Origin: Luteirhabdus salina
GTDB taxonomy: Bacteria; Bacteroidota; Bacteroidia; Flavobacteriales; Flavobacteriaceae
Assembly: GCA_025384855.1 (NCBI GenBank)
Contig: JALAHT010000005.1
Span: forward strand, 186,001 to 250,000
Direction: 5' to 3'
DNA length: 64,000 nt
The position numbers and the translations under genes were made by a program. Positions 25,947 through 34,651 of the stretch are shown here, one piece after another (the stretch's first letter is position 1; every line of letters starts with the position of its first letter). Under the pieces are notes generated by a model. It searched no databases. It was not told the DNA's origin and saw only the letters and a program-made list of their open reading frames with translations.

Positions 25947-26990
25947 TTACTGCTTCCTATTATGATCGGCTGCTATCTGTTCTTCTGAAAAACGTAGAAA
26001 TCGCGCTGCGTTATTATAAAAAATGTCTTCTTTTTCTTCTAAGGAAAGAAAAGGAGCTTCATTAATGATATCGATGCTCATGCCGATTAAGCCGGGCCAT
26101 GTCATTGAATCAGACCCAAACATAATGCGTTTACTATAACCGGCAGCGACCAACTTTTTTAGATGGTATTCATAAAAATAGGCCTTCGGATAGGTCCACA
26201 TAATTCCGCCGAGATCGATATATAGCTGTGGGTAGGTGTACATCATGGCAATCATTTCATCTATAAACGGTTCGCCATAATGCATCACTGACATTCTTAG
26301 CTTAGGATATTTGACTAATACTTCCTCTAACTGAAGCGGGTTAGAAAATTTCACACGATAATTGGGAGTGCCCATGTAGGGAGCTCCAGGAGGCCCTGAT
26401 CCTAAATGAATGGCAACTGGAATATCCAATTCAACCGCCAATTCCCAGTATTTATCCATTCGAGGATCATTTGGAGCAATACCATAATATTGGTTTCCAA
26501 TTTCACCAAAAACTTTAATGTTTTGGGTTCTTAGAATAGTCTTGAGACTATCTACAGGGATTTCACCAGTACCTAAATTAAACTCCAAACTCGGAATAAA
26601 TCTATCGGGTGCAGCTTTAGTCCATGTTGACAGTAATTCCACTTCTCCACTTAAAACTCCTATAGCGTTATACTTTTCGAGTTGGTTGATGGTTTGTCGG
26701 ATCAACTCTTCGTCTGTTTTGGGAGACCAAAATAAATCGTTACAGCTTGGGTTTTTTGAGTTCTCCACCACCACCTCCATATAATCGACTCTTGGGTCGA
26801 AATGCTGGATTGAAGTTGAAGCAGGCACACAAAAAGGTATAGGGGGTGGTCCTATGGCATCTGCATGAAAGGCATGTAAATGCATATCGATAATAGGGCC
26901 TGTATACGCCAGATTGTCTTGAGAATTCGTTATCTGTCCAAAGGCAGCTGTTTGAATTAGAAACAATAGTATTGGTATATAATATCTCAT
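25947..26990 (-). CDS. Exported amidohydrolase (amidohydrolase-2 type)
   Basis: A 347-residue TIM-barrel metal-dependent hydrolase with a signal peptide (MRYYIPILLFLIQTAAFG). Metal-ligand motifs are seen in order: DMHLHAFH (H-x-H, about 36-43), PVAIHLGSGPP (third His), MSVMHYGEP (fourth His) and IMFGSDSMTWP (Asp). Proteins of this type hydrolyse amides or lactones or decarboxylate aromatic acids; the substrate is unknown. A periplasmic location is unusual for the family but common in Bacteroidota. It is the last gene of a four-gene minus-strand run with a DUF418 membrane protein and two NTF2-fold proteins. Confidence 0.85.
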   Translation of the reverse strand: MRYYIPILLFLIQTAAFGQITNSQDNLAYTGPIIDMHLHAFHADAIGPPPIPFCVPASTSIQHFDPRVDYMEVVVENSKNPSCNDLFWSPKTDEELIRQTINQLEKYNAIGVLSGEVELLSTWTKAAPDRFIPSLEFNLGTGEIPVDSLKTILRTQNIKVFGEIGNQYYGIAPNDPRMDKYWELAVELDIPVAIHLGSGPPGAPYMGTPNYRVKFSNPLQLEEVLVKYPKLRMSVMHYGEPFIDEMIAMMYTYPQLYIDLGGIMWTYPKAYFYEYHLKKLVAAGYSKRIMFGSDSMTWPGLIGMSIDIINEAPFLSLEEKEDIFYNNAARFLRFSEEQIAADHNRKQ

Positions 26991-26999
26991 CTTTCGTTT

Positions 27000-28223
27000 T
27001 TAGGTTTTTAAGGTATCTAAATTAGGTTTTTTCAGCGGCTGCCAACGCTTATAGGTCAGCGAACGCCATAGCCATTCCATAGGGCCAAATTGGTATTTGG
27101 AAAGCCACACATGGCTAAAAACAATTTGGAAAATCAGTATGCCGAAGCCTACCATGGTAAAGGCAAGAGGGCCCTCCGTTGCATAGAGCCCGAAGCCATA
27201 GCTTTGGTAGATAAAGCAACAGATAACACTTTGCATAAGGTAGTTGGTAAGCGCCATCCGACCGAAAGGAGCGAAAATAGTTAGGAGGCGCTTAACTCGA
27301 TCCTTTTGAAACAACAAAGCAATTCCGCAAGCATAGCTTATACCGAGCGCAGGTACGCCGAAAGCATAAACAATTGGTTGAATAATACCGGTAGGTTCAT
27401 AGGTATAATAGGCTTCGGTGGTCATCATTTGCGCTAGCACTATATTGCAAGGGATACCGATAATAGCAGACCATACTACTATTTTTTTAAGTGTTTGTTT
27501 GTGTGTTGAAATCGAAACATACCACTGCTTTCGGGCTATGAAGTAACCTAACAGGAACATGGCCAGCACTTTGAAAAAACGACCGGTAAATACTAAATCA
27601 GGATACCGACCGAAAGCTAGTCCTCCAATATTCATATATAAAATATCGCTAAGCGACCCTGTTCTGTAAGCGGCTACGACTTGTTCGAAGAATGTGTACT
27701 GCTGACTAAGATCTACGGGTGGGTTATTTTGTGCCTGCCACCAAGAAAATGCATACTGAAATACCGGCAAACACAGGAGAACAATCGACCAACGAATCAG
27801 CCCTTTATTGGAAACATTGCGAAAGAGAAGAAGTACAAACCCCACGAGTGCGTAAACGGTTAGAATATCGCCCACATAAAAGAAGATAGCATGGAATAAA
27901 CCGATAAGGAATAGAATGAGTAAACGCCTACTAAACCGACCTTTAAACGGTACTCCTTTTTCTTCTGCTCGTTGTAGTTGAAGCGCGAAGCCAACTCCAA
28001 ACAATAAGGAAAAAATAGAATAGAATTTTCCATCTGTTACGAAATGAATAATCCACATTAATGTTTCGCCGGCCTGGGCATTGGGTAACGTTTCACGGGC
28101 GGTTGGCGATAGGAAGAAATATCCGGAATGAGAGGACATATTGGCGATAAGAACTCCTACTAGTGCGAAGCCACGCAAAACATCCAATATTTTATATCGT
28201 TCGTTTGGTTGAGTTGGTTTCAT
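27000..28223 (-). CDS. DUF418 family membrane protein
   Basis: A 407-residue polytopic protein with about nine or ten membrane helices. The N-terminus (RYKILDVLRGFALVGVLIANM) and the C-terminal GPMEWLWRSLTYKRWQP are characteristic of the DUF418/YeiB family; APFGRMALTNYLMQS is the other conserved block. These proteins are related to acyltransferase-3 membrane enzymes, but no activity has been firmly shown for them. It overlaps the preceding gene by 4 bp and precedes the amidohydrolase by 9 bp, so the set is an operon. Confidence 0.9.
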   Translation of the reverse strand: MKPTQPNERYKILDVLRGFALVGVLIANMSSHSGYFFLSPTARETLPNAQAGETLMWIIHFVTDGKFYSIFSLLFGVGFALQLQRAEEKGVPFKGRFSRRLLILFLIGLFHAIFFYVGDILTVYALVGFVLLLFRNVSNKGLIRWSIVLLCLPVFQYAFSWWQAQNNPPVDLSQQYTFFEQVVAAYRTGSLSDILYMNIGGLAFGRYPDLVFTGRFFKVLAMFLLGYFIARKQWYVSISTHKQTLKKIVVWSAIIGIPCNIVLAQMMTTEAYYTYEPTGIIQPIVYAFGVPALGISYACGIALLFQKDRVKRLLTIFAPFGRMALTNYLMQSVICCFIYQSYGFGLYATEGPLAFTMVGFGILIFQIVFSHVWLSKYQFGPMEWLWRSLTYKRWQPLKKPNLDTLKT

Positions 28224-28813
28224 AACTGTAACCTTTTTAGTTTTCTCTTATATCGAAATGCGATGATGGTAGGTATTAAGGCAATTAGCAACCCAATCAG
28301 TAATCCTTGTAGGGTAAACTTCATAGTAAAATTAGTATCGATATCATGCCTATGATTCCATAGTTCTACAATCTTACCTTCCTCGTTAAAGCGAAATACA
28401 TTGATGATCGGGATCGTACCGGCACCATATATAACTTTTCCCAATAGGGTAGTAGGCTCGTAGGTGGCTTCCCATCGGGTGGCAACCAAGTCGCCATCGG
28501 CGATTTGATAATTGATTTTTGAATTCCATGTGCCATTCTCCCAAAAACGGTCAGCAATAATCTTTTGTTCTATGGCGGGTTCGGTCACTCCCTTTCGATC
28601 TCCGATGTCATGAGCTACGTACGTATCGGCCATATATTTTTTATAGTTTCCGGTGTTATTGGTAAACCATAAGTCTTGATAAAAACCTGCTGCAAGTTCC
28701 TTATTACGCTGTTCCCGTTCCTCTTTGTTCCTTAGTTGAACGGTATCGGTCTGTGCCTTCAGTTGCGGTAAAAACACTATGGTTATAAAAATTATGAGTA
28801 TTGCATTTTTCAT
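28220..28813 (-). CDS. Exported SnoaL/NTF2-fold protein with C-terminal membrane anchor
   Basis: A 197-residue protein with a signal peptide (about 1-20), a SnoaL-like NTF2-fold domain (about 35-160; YVAHDIGDRKGV, DGDLVATRWEATYE, GKIVELWNHRHD) and a C-terminal hydrophobic helix (LQGLLIGLLIALIPTIIAF, about 168-186) followed by a basic tail, so it is held on the periplasmic face of the inner membrane. The SnoaL fold serves as a cyclase or isomerase or only binds small molecules; the exact role is unknown. It is co-transcribed with the genes on either side. Confidence 0.8.
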   Translation of the reverse strand: MKNAILIIFITIVFLPQLKAQTDTVQLRNKEEREQRNKELAAGFYQDLWFTNNTGNYKKYMADTYVAHDIGDRKGVTEPAIEQKIIADRFWENGTWNSKINYQIADGDLVATRWEATYEPTTLLGKVIYGAGTIPIINVFRFNEEGKIVELWNHRHDIDTNFTMKFTLQGLLIGLLIALIPTIIAFRYKRKLKRLQL

Positions 28814-28827
28814 GGTTGAAGTATCGT

Positions 28828-29280
28828 TTAGTTATTGGATTGCTTTACTTGTCCTGAAGCTACCTCGCGATGAAGTCGCCAAGTACCTTTCGTGTCTTTT
28901 TTTAGGATCACCAAATAGGAATTTGTAAGCAACTTTTGTTCACCTAATGTATTAGTGTAATACACTTCGCTCGTTCCATAATCGTAGGCTATCGAATCGC
29001 TCACTATTACTGTTTCCTTAGGGGTCATAATAATTCGGTCATAAGGAAAGGCGCCACGTTCTTTTCCTATTTCATACATTTCCAAAAATCCTTCCGAGGC
29101 AGGTCCGATGGTTTCCATGTCGGATGTCGTGAAGTTTGTTAAATCTTGATATCGCTTCTCCTTTATAGCTAACATGAAGCCGTTGCGCGTTTCTTCTATT
29201 TTGGCAAGCTCTTTTTCGTTGTTCTGTGCGGGTGCTAAGAAGTATATGAGGATAAAAAATAATGTAATGGTTGCCTTCAT
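28828..29280 (-). CDS. Exported NTF2-like protein (DUF4440 type)
   Basis: A 150-residue protein with a signal peptide (MKATITLFFILIYFLAPAQ) and one SnoaL/DUF4440-type NTF2 fold (AKIEETRNGFMLAIKEKRYQDL, SIAYDYGTSEVYYTN, KDTKGTWRLHREVASGQ). It is the first gene of the four-gene run that includes a second NTF2-fold protein, DUF418 and an amidohydrolase. Two different NTF2 proteins in one operon suggest that both handle related small molecules, but nothing in the sequence tells which. Confidence 0.82.
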   Translation of the reverse strand: MKATITLFFILIYFLAPAQNNEKELAKIEETRNGFMLAIKEKRYQDLTNFTTSDMETIGPASEGFLEMYEIGKERGAFPYDRIIMTPKETVIVSDSIAYDYGTSEVYYTNTLGEQKLLTNSYLVILKKDTKGTWRLHREVASGQVKQSNN

Positions 29281-29539
29281 TTTTGAAATAGGTTTTGGTT
29301 AATGGAAGGCAATGTAGTGTAGGCATTAAATCTTGAGTATCAGATATCTCCCAAATACCGCAACAAATGTAACAAGGCACCGTAATCCCTTTAAAATCGC
29401 GATCTGCTGAATTCCATAGTATCCCTTTTGAACTTTATCAGGAAATAGAAATCGTAGAAATGGATTTGCTGAAAAGGGATTGGATCGTCCTGTAAAAGCC
29501 GGGTTGAAGCCTAGGCTAAAAATGATGATAGCCTATCAT

Positions 29540-32491
29540 TTAATTCACTTCTACTTCATACTTAGAAGGGGGGACGCCATACTTTTCCTTGAAGCATTGC
29601 GCAAAATAGGATAGACTATTGAACCCGCAATCATATGCTACATCGGATACTGCTGTGCTATTTTGCGATAATAATTCCGCAGCACGCTGAAGACGAAGAT
29701 CTCGAATAAACTCACTCGCAGAGTTCTGGGTAAGCGCCTTTAGTTTCCGATGTAACTGCATACGGCTCATGCCCATGGCTTTCTGAAAATCTTTTACGGT
29801 GAATTCGGGATTGGCTAAATTTTCTTCGACGGTCTGAAGGGCGTTCTTTATGAATTTCTCATCTGGTGACGAAACTTGAATTTTCGAAGGCGAAAGAAGT
29901 AATGTATTGGCATATCTCTGTTGCAGTTTTTCACGTTGATCAATTAGATTTTTTACCCGAATTAGGAGTTCGTTTGCATCAAACGGTTTGGTAAGATAGT
30001 CGTCAGCCCCTATCTTCAAACCATCTAGTTTGCTTGGTTTATCAGCTTTCGCCGTTAGTAGGATAATCGGAATATGACTGGTGCGTTCGTCCACTTTCAA
30101 CCGGCGACATAACTCCATTCCATCAACCTCGGGCATCATAACATCTGAAATAATAATATCTGGAATAATGGAAAGGGCCGTATCGATTCCCTCTTGACCA
30201 TTTTTGGTTAAGTGAATCGAATAAGAATTGCGCAAAAGGTCGCCGATATGGTTGCGCAAGTCTGAATTGTTTTCAACAACGAGTGCTATTGGAAGATTAT
30301 TTTCGCTAAGTACTTCATCTGAGTGCGATAGGGTTCTAGTGTCGACTATTGCTTTTGGTGAAACCGTAGAAACTTCACTTAATTCTGATTTTGTATATGA
30401 TTGAGGCGTTATAGGTATAGATGCGGTGAAGATGGTACCTTCACCCTGTTTGCTTGCTACACTTACCGAACCGTGGTGCAAGGTAATGAGTTCTTTTGTG
30501 AGCGTTAGGCCAATTCCAGTACCGCCAACTTTCGCTACCCGTTCGTTTTGATGGAATCTTTCAAATATTTGTTCCTGTTCTGCAGTTGATAAACCAGGCC
30601 CCGTATCTTCAACCTGTATGAGTAAGTCTTCACTTTTACCAAACGCCTTTAGCCTAACAGAGCCGCCAGCGGGAGTAATTTTAAACGCATTGGAGAGTAA
30701 GTTGTTAATGATCTTATACAGTTTGTCTTCATCGTAAAATGCCTCTTTAGGGAGGTTTTCAAAATTGTATGTGAAGGTAATATTATTCGATTGCGCTAGC
30801 GATGCAAAAGAAGCCACAACGATACTTAGGAATTCTTCTATTGTACCCTTTTTTACTTGTAACTTCAATTTACCGGCTTCAAGTTTCGATAAGTCGAGTA
30901 TTTGGTTAATAAGTTCCAATAGGCGATTTGCATTGCGTTTTATGAGGTGTAGGTCTTGGGTGGTTTCGATATTTGGCTCCCGTTTCAATATTTTTTCCAA
31001 TGGACTCAGGATTAACGTCAATGGTGTACGGAATTCATGTGAAATATTGGTGAAGAAATTTGTTTTTAGCGTATCTAGCTCTTTTAGTTTTGTATGGGCT
31101 TTTACTTTAATTTGATAACGACTATACGCCACCGCTATAAGAAGAATAAGTATGATGGCCAGAATAATCAGATAGTTGCGTAAGTTTTGCTGTTTTTGCA
31201 ATTTCAAATTGGCTACCTGGTTTTCGGTGCTCAGCAACTCGATTTCCTGTTCTTTTTTTGCTGTTTGGTATAGGGTTTCCAATTCCGCAATTTTCTCCTC
31301 GCTACGGATGGCAGTTAGGCTATCGCTCAATTGTTTATAAACCATTTGGTATTGTAACGCCTCCTCAAAATTTCCTTGCTCTTTCAGTATGTCAGCTACC
31401 TCCCTAGTAACATCGGTTTTTGCAGTCAGTAACCCTGTCGAATCCGCCATCCTTTCGGCGGATTGAAGGGCTTCTATAGCTAGATCATAATTCTTCAAAC
31501 CCTTGTAGGCCATTCCAATAGCGAGTAGGCTATAACAGGCTCCGGATTTATGGTCGATTGCCTGCTGCAGCGCTAAACTTTCTTGATATTTCGCTATCGC
31601 TTCCTCATACACACCTTGCTCGAATAGAATGTTGCCAATGTTATAGTGAATTTCAGAAATGGTATAGTCATCAGAAACCTTTTCATTAATGGTTAGAGCT
31701 TCGTTATAATAATAAAGTGCCTTCTCATAGTTTTTAGATTTTTTTTCAACCACTCCAAGATTTTTATAGATAAAGGCCAAGTGGTGAAGATTATTATCAC
31801 GTTTTGCAATTTCTAACCCTTGCTGATAATAATCACGGGCATTGTCCAATTTATTGAGGCTCGTGTACACTACCGCTATGTTTATGAGCGCTACTTTTTG
31901 AATATTCTCATCCCCAAGTTTGAGGCTATTTTGATACTGCTCCAAGGCCTTTTCTAATTGCCCTTGATTGAGATAAGTATTACCAAGATTGTTATGGGCG
32001 CTGCCTATCTTTACCGAATCGCCAGCAGCCGTAGCCAAGTCGATTACTTGGTTGAAATAAGAGAGCGCTAATTTCCAATCACTCGTCCTATTGTAGGTAT
32101 TGCCCAGCCCCATCAGGGCATCTATTTTCCCGTTGTAGTATCCAAAACGCGATGCTTTTTCGAAGGCAAGTTGATAGTGAAATAGGGCTGAATCGCTTTC
32201 ACTATTAATGCGATAAATACCACCCAAGGTGGTATGGGCCTCTACCAACCCTTTATCGAATTTAATTTTTTTACTAAGGGCTAATGCTTGGTGGGTGTAG
32301 TCAATTACCGCTTGATTGTCGGAATAAAGAAGGTCGGTATCATAAAACTTTAAATAAGTATTTACCCTGCTTGAATCCTGTTGCTGCTCCTTCAGTAGTC
32401 GACGAAGAGAATCAGCCTCATTCTGGGCCCTCATACCACTACAAGAAAGAAGTAAAAGAACCAGAAAACAAAACAGCGGTGTGGTTCGCAT
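29540..32491 (-). CDS. Hybrid two-component regulator: TPR sensor, kinase, receiver, AraC output
   Basis: A 983-residue one-protein signalling system. I start it at the ATG whose complement ends at 32491, which opens the signal sequence (MRTTPLFCFLVLLLLSC); the TTG 21 bp upstream is less likely. Order: periplasmic TPR repeats (about 40-390), a membrane helix (YLIILAIILILLIAVAYS, about 435), HisKA with FFTNISHEFRTPLTLIL, an ATPase domain (DTGPGLS, GGTGIGLTLTKEL), a receiver with phospho-acceptor in DIIISDVMMPEVDGMELC (about 775), and a C-terminal AraC helix-turn-helix (GMSRMQLHRKLKAL, CGFNSLSYFAQCFKEKYG). Such hybrids usually control a neighbouring target locus; none is obvious here. The first 20 residues could also be read as a lipoprotein signal (LLLLSCSG). 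Confidence 0.93.
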   Translation of the reverse strand: MRTTPLFCFLVLLLLSCSGMRAQNEADSLRRLLKEQQQDSSRVNTYLKFYDTDLLYSDNQAVIDYTHQALALSKKIKFDKGLVEAHTTLGGIYRINSESDSALFHYQLAFEKASRFGYYNGKIDALMGLGNTYNRTSDWKLALSYFNQVIDLATAAGDSVKIGSAHNNLGNTYLNQGQLEKALEQYQNSLKLGDENIQKVALINIAVVYTSLNKLDNARDYYQQGLEIAKRDNNLHHLAFIYKNLGVVEKKSKNYEKALYYYNEALTINEKVSDDYTISEIHYNIGNILFEQGVYEEAIAKYQESLALQQAIDHKSGACYSLLAIGMAYKGLKNYDLAIEALQSAERMADSTGLLTAKTDVTREVADILKEQGNFEEALQYQMVYKQLSDSLTAIRSEEKIAELETLYQTAKKEQEIELLSTENQVANLKLQKQQNLRNYLIILAIILILLIAVAYSRYQIKVKAHTKLKELDTLKTNFFTNISHEFRTPLTLILSPLEKILKREPNIETTQDLHLIKRNANRLLELINQILDLSKLEAGKLKLQVKKGTIEEFLSIVVASFASLAQSNNITFTYNFENLPKEAFYDEDKLYKIINNLLSNAFKITPAGGSVRLKAFGKSEDLLIQVEDTGPGLSTAEQEQIFERFHQNERVAKVGGTGIGLTLTKELITLHHGSVSVASKQGEGTIFTASIPITPQSYTKSELSEVSTVSPKAIVDTRTLSHSDEVLSENNLPIALVVENNSDLRNHIGDLLRNSYSIHLTKNGQEGIDTALSIIPDIIISDVMMPEVDGMELCRRLKVDERTSHIPIILLTAKADKPSKLDGLKIGADDYLTKPFDANELLIRVKNLIDQREKLQQRYANTLLLSPSKIQVSSPDEKFIKNALQTVEENLANPEFTVKDFQKAMGMSRMQLHRKLKALTQNSASEFIRDLRLQRAAELLSQNSTAVSDVAYDCGFNSLSYFAQCFKEKYGVPPSKYEVEVN

Positions 32492-32755
32492 GGTTGTTAG
32501 TTGAAAACCCAAATTAATAATAAATCAGTTAGGGTACACAACAACTTACGAATTATGTTAATATTGATGGCTAACCAGTTGTGACTATATGCTTTCAATT
32601 CTTATCGAAAATTCTTTAAAAGCAAAGAATATTATTAGAATTGGTATTAAGAACGAAACGCAGAAAAACGATACGTTTTCCTGCGTTTTCAATTATTGTA
32701 AAGCAAAGGGATGAAAAATTTTATTCCTAATAATCAATTCGAATGACTGAAAGTT

Positions 32756-34540
32756 CTATTGATTCGGATGTTCGTATATACGGTTGTAAAGGTCTAAATA
32801 TTTTTCTTTGATAACCTTACGCTTCATTTTCATGGTAGGTGTAAGGTGACCTTCCTCAATGCTCCACACATCGGGCGTTAACTCAAATTTCTTTACCTTT
32901 TCCCATTTACCAAATCGTTCGTTATAGAAGTCGACTTCCTTTTGGATACGTTTTATCAATTTTTCATCCTTGACCAATTCCTTATGGTCGCTTGGAAGAT
33001 TTCGATTCTTTTTATTGCCCCATTCCTTCACAAACTCGAAGTCGGGCTGAATTAGCGCTGCCGGCATTTTTTCGCCTTCACCAACCACCATGATCTGTTC
33101 AATAAAGCGGGATTGTTTCATCACGTTCTCGATTAGCTGTGGCGCTACATATTTTCCACCGCTCGTCTTAAACATTTCTTTCTTACGGTCGGTGATTTTC
33201 AGGAAGCCATCCTTGTCTATTTCACCGATATCACCTGTGTGGAAATAACCATTTTTCAATACTTCATCGGTTTTTTCTTGGTCTTTGTAATAACCGCACA
33301 TTACCTGTGGTCCTTTTACCAAGATTTCACCATCATCGGCGATTTTAACTTCGGTATCGCGAATCGGTTTTCCAACGGTTCCAACACGGAAGCCACCTTC
33401 ACGGATATCGTTTACTGCAACCACAGGACTTGTCTCTGTTAGCCCGTAGCCTTCCATCACCGGAATACCGGCCGCGTTAAAGACACGTGCCAATCTTGGT
33501 TGCAATGCAGCACTACCGGAAGCGATTGCCTTCAGGTTTCCACCCAAGGCTTCTTGCCACTTACTAAAAATCAGTTTTCGTGCAAGCTTCAACTTTGTTT
33601 CATACCACCAACCATTTTGGCCGTAGGGTTCCCACTCTAATCCAAGGTCGATGGCCCAGTAAAATAATTTCTGTTTGATACCCGATAATTCGGCACCCTT
33701 CCCATAAATCTTATCATATACTTTTTCCAACAGACGTGGAACTGCCGTCATTACCTCAGGCTTTACCTCTTTTAGGTTATCACTGATGGTATCCAAACTT
33801 TCCGCAAAATGGATTTCCACCCCGCAATATTGGTACATGTATAGAAGCATTCGCTCGTAAATATGACAAACTGGAAGGAAGCTAAGGGCGGTAGATTTCC
33901 CTGGATTAATAGGTAGTCGCTCCGCACTATGCTTCGCATTGCTAGCAATGTTTTTATGGCTAAGCATCACGCCTTTCGGCTTACCGGTAGTTCCAGAGGT
34001 ATAGATAATGGTGGCAAGGTCGTCTTCAGAAATCGCCTCCATCCGCTTTTCAACCTCCTCCTGATTGCTATCATCTTTTCCTTGTTCAAGGACTTCCGAC
34101 CAGTTTTTAGCACCTTCAATAGTGTCAAACGTATAAACTTCTTTCAGGGAAGGTACATTTTTTTGGATGGCCTTCAACTTGTCATAGACCTCCTTACACG
34201 AAGCAAAACAGTATTTCGATTCGCTATGGTTCAATACATATTCATACTCCTCTTCAGAAATCGTAGGATAGATAGGAACATCCTGAGCACCTGTCTGCAT
34301 GATACCAATATCACAAATATTCCATTCGGTTCTATTGGTCATCGAAATAATAGCAATCTTATCATTCGGCTCTATACCCATGCGAAGCAATGCACGGCTA
34401 ATCATGTTGGCCTTATCGATATATTCTTCAGTGGAGGTAGCTTTCCATTCTCCGTCATACTTCGTAACAAGCGCTCTTTTTTGAGGATATTGTTGCTTTT
34501 GATAGTATGGAAAATCGAAAAGTCGCTTCGGATCGTTCAT
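32756..34540 (-). CDS. Long-chain fatty acid-CoA ligase
   Basis: A 594-residue adenylate-forming enzyme that activates fatty acids to acyl-CoA. The start is taken at the ATG whose complement ends at 34540, so the protein begins MNDPKRLFDFPYYQ; a start 30 bp upstream is possible. Motifs: P-loop TIIYTSGTTGKPKGVMLSH (about 180-198), FLPVCHIYERM, VMEGYGLTETSP (A5) and FHTGDIGEIDKDGFLKITDRKKEMFKTS (A7/A8). No signal or membrane helix is present; the enzyme is probably peripheral at the inner membrane. It stands alone, 264 bp downstream of the hybrid regulator gene's start, and a terminator lies between it and the carboxypeptidase gene. Confidence 0.93.
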   Translation of the reverse strand: MNDPKRLFDFPYYQKQQYPQKRALVTKYDGEWKATSTEEYIDKANMISRALLRMGIEPNDKIAIISMTNRTEWNICDIGIMQTGAQDVPIYPTISEEEYEYVLNHSESKYCFASCKEVYDKLKAIQKNVPSLKEVYTFDTIEGAKNWSEVLEQGKDDSNQEEVEKRMEAISEDDLATIIYTSGTTGKPKGVMLSHKNIASNAKHSAERLPINPGKSTALSFLPVCHIYERMLLYMYQYCGVEIHFAESLDTISDNLKEVKPEVMTAVPRLLEKVYDKIYGKGAELSGIKQKLFYWAIDLGLEWEPYGQNGWWYETKLKLARKLIFSKWQEALGGNLKAIASGSAALQPRLARVFNAAGIPVMEGYGLTETSPVVAVNDIREGGFRVGTVGKPIRDTEVKIADDGEILVKGPQVMCGYYKDQEKTDEVLKNGYFHTGDIGEIDKDGFLKITDRKKEMFKTSGGKYVAPQLIENVMKQSRFIEQIMVVGEGEKMPAALIQPDFEFVKEWGNKKNRNLPSDHKELVKDEKLIKRIQKEVDFYNERFGKWEKVKKFELTPDVWSIEEGHLTPTMKMKRKVIKEKYLDLYNRIYEHPNQ

Positions 34541-34599
34541 AATCTTTAGAGGATTGGTGTGACTATGCAAAATAGAAAAAATAATTCAGTTTTCCCCTT

Positions 34600-34630
34600 A
34601 AAAAAAAGCAGCCATTACTGACTGCTTTTA
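34600..34630 (-). terminator. Terminator of the M14 carboxypeptidase gene
   Basis: AAAAGCAG (34604-34611) pairs with CTGCTTTT (34622-34629); on the minus strand the hairpin is followed by eight T. It separates the carboxypeptidase gene from the fatty acid-CoA ligase gene. Confidence 0.82.
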
Positions 34631-34651
34631 CCTTTTTATAGAATTTATGGA

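Noticed and set aside
29281-29539. Regulatory RNA in the gap before the hybrid regulator's end
   Set aside because: No TAnnTTTG element, no T-tailed hairpin and no recognisable riboswitch core.
32492-32755. Regulatory RNA in the gap between hybrid regulator start and CoA ligase end
   Set aside because: AT-rich with no convincing hairpin plus T tract; probably only the promoter region of the regulator.
33929-34549. 206-codon plus-strand frame inside the fatty acid-CoA ligase gene
   Set aside because: Antisense shadow of a well-conserved enzyme gene; composition is that of reversed codons.
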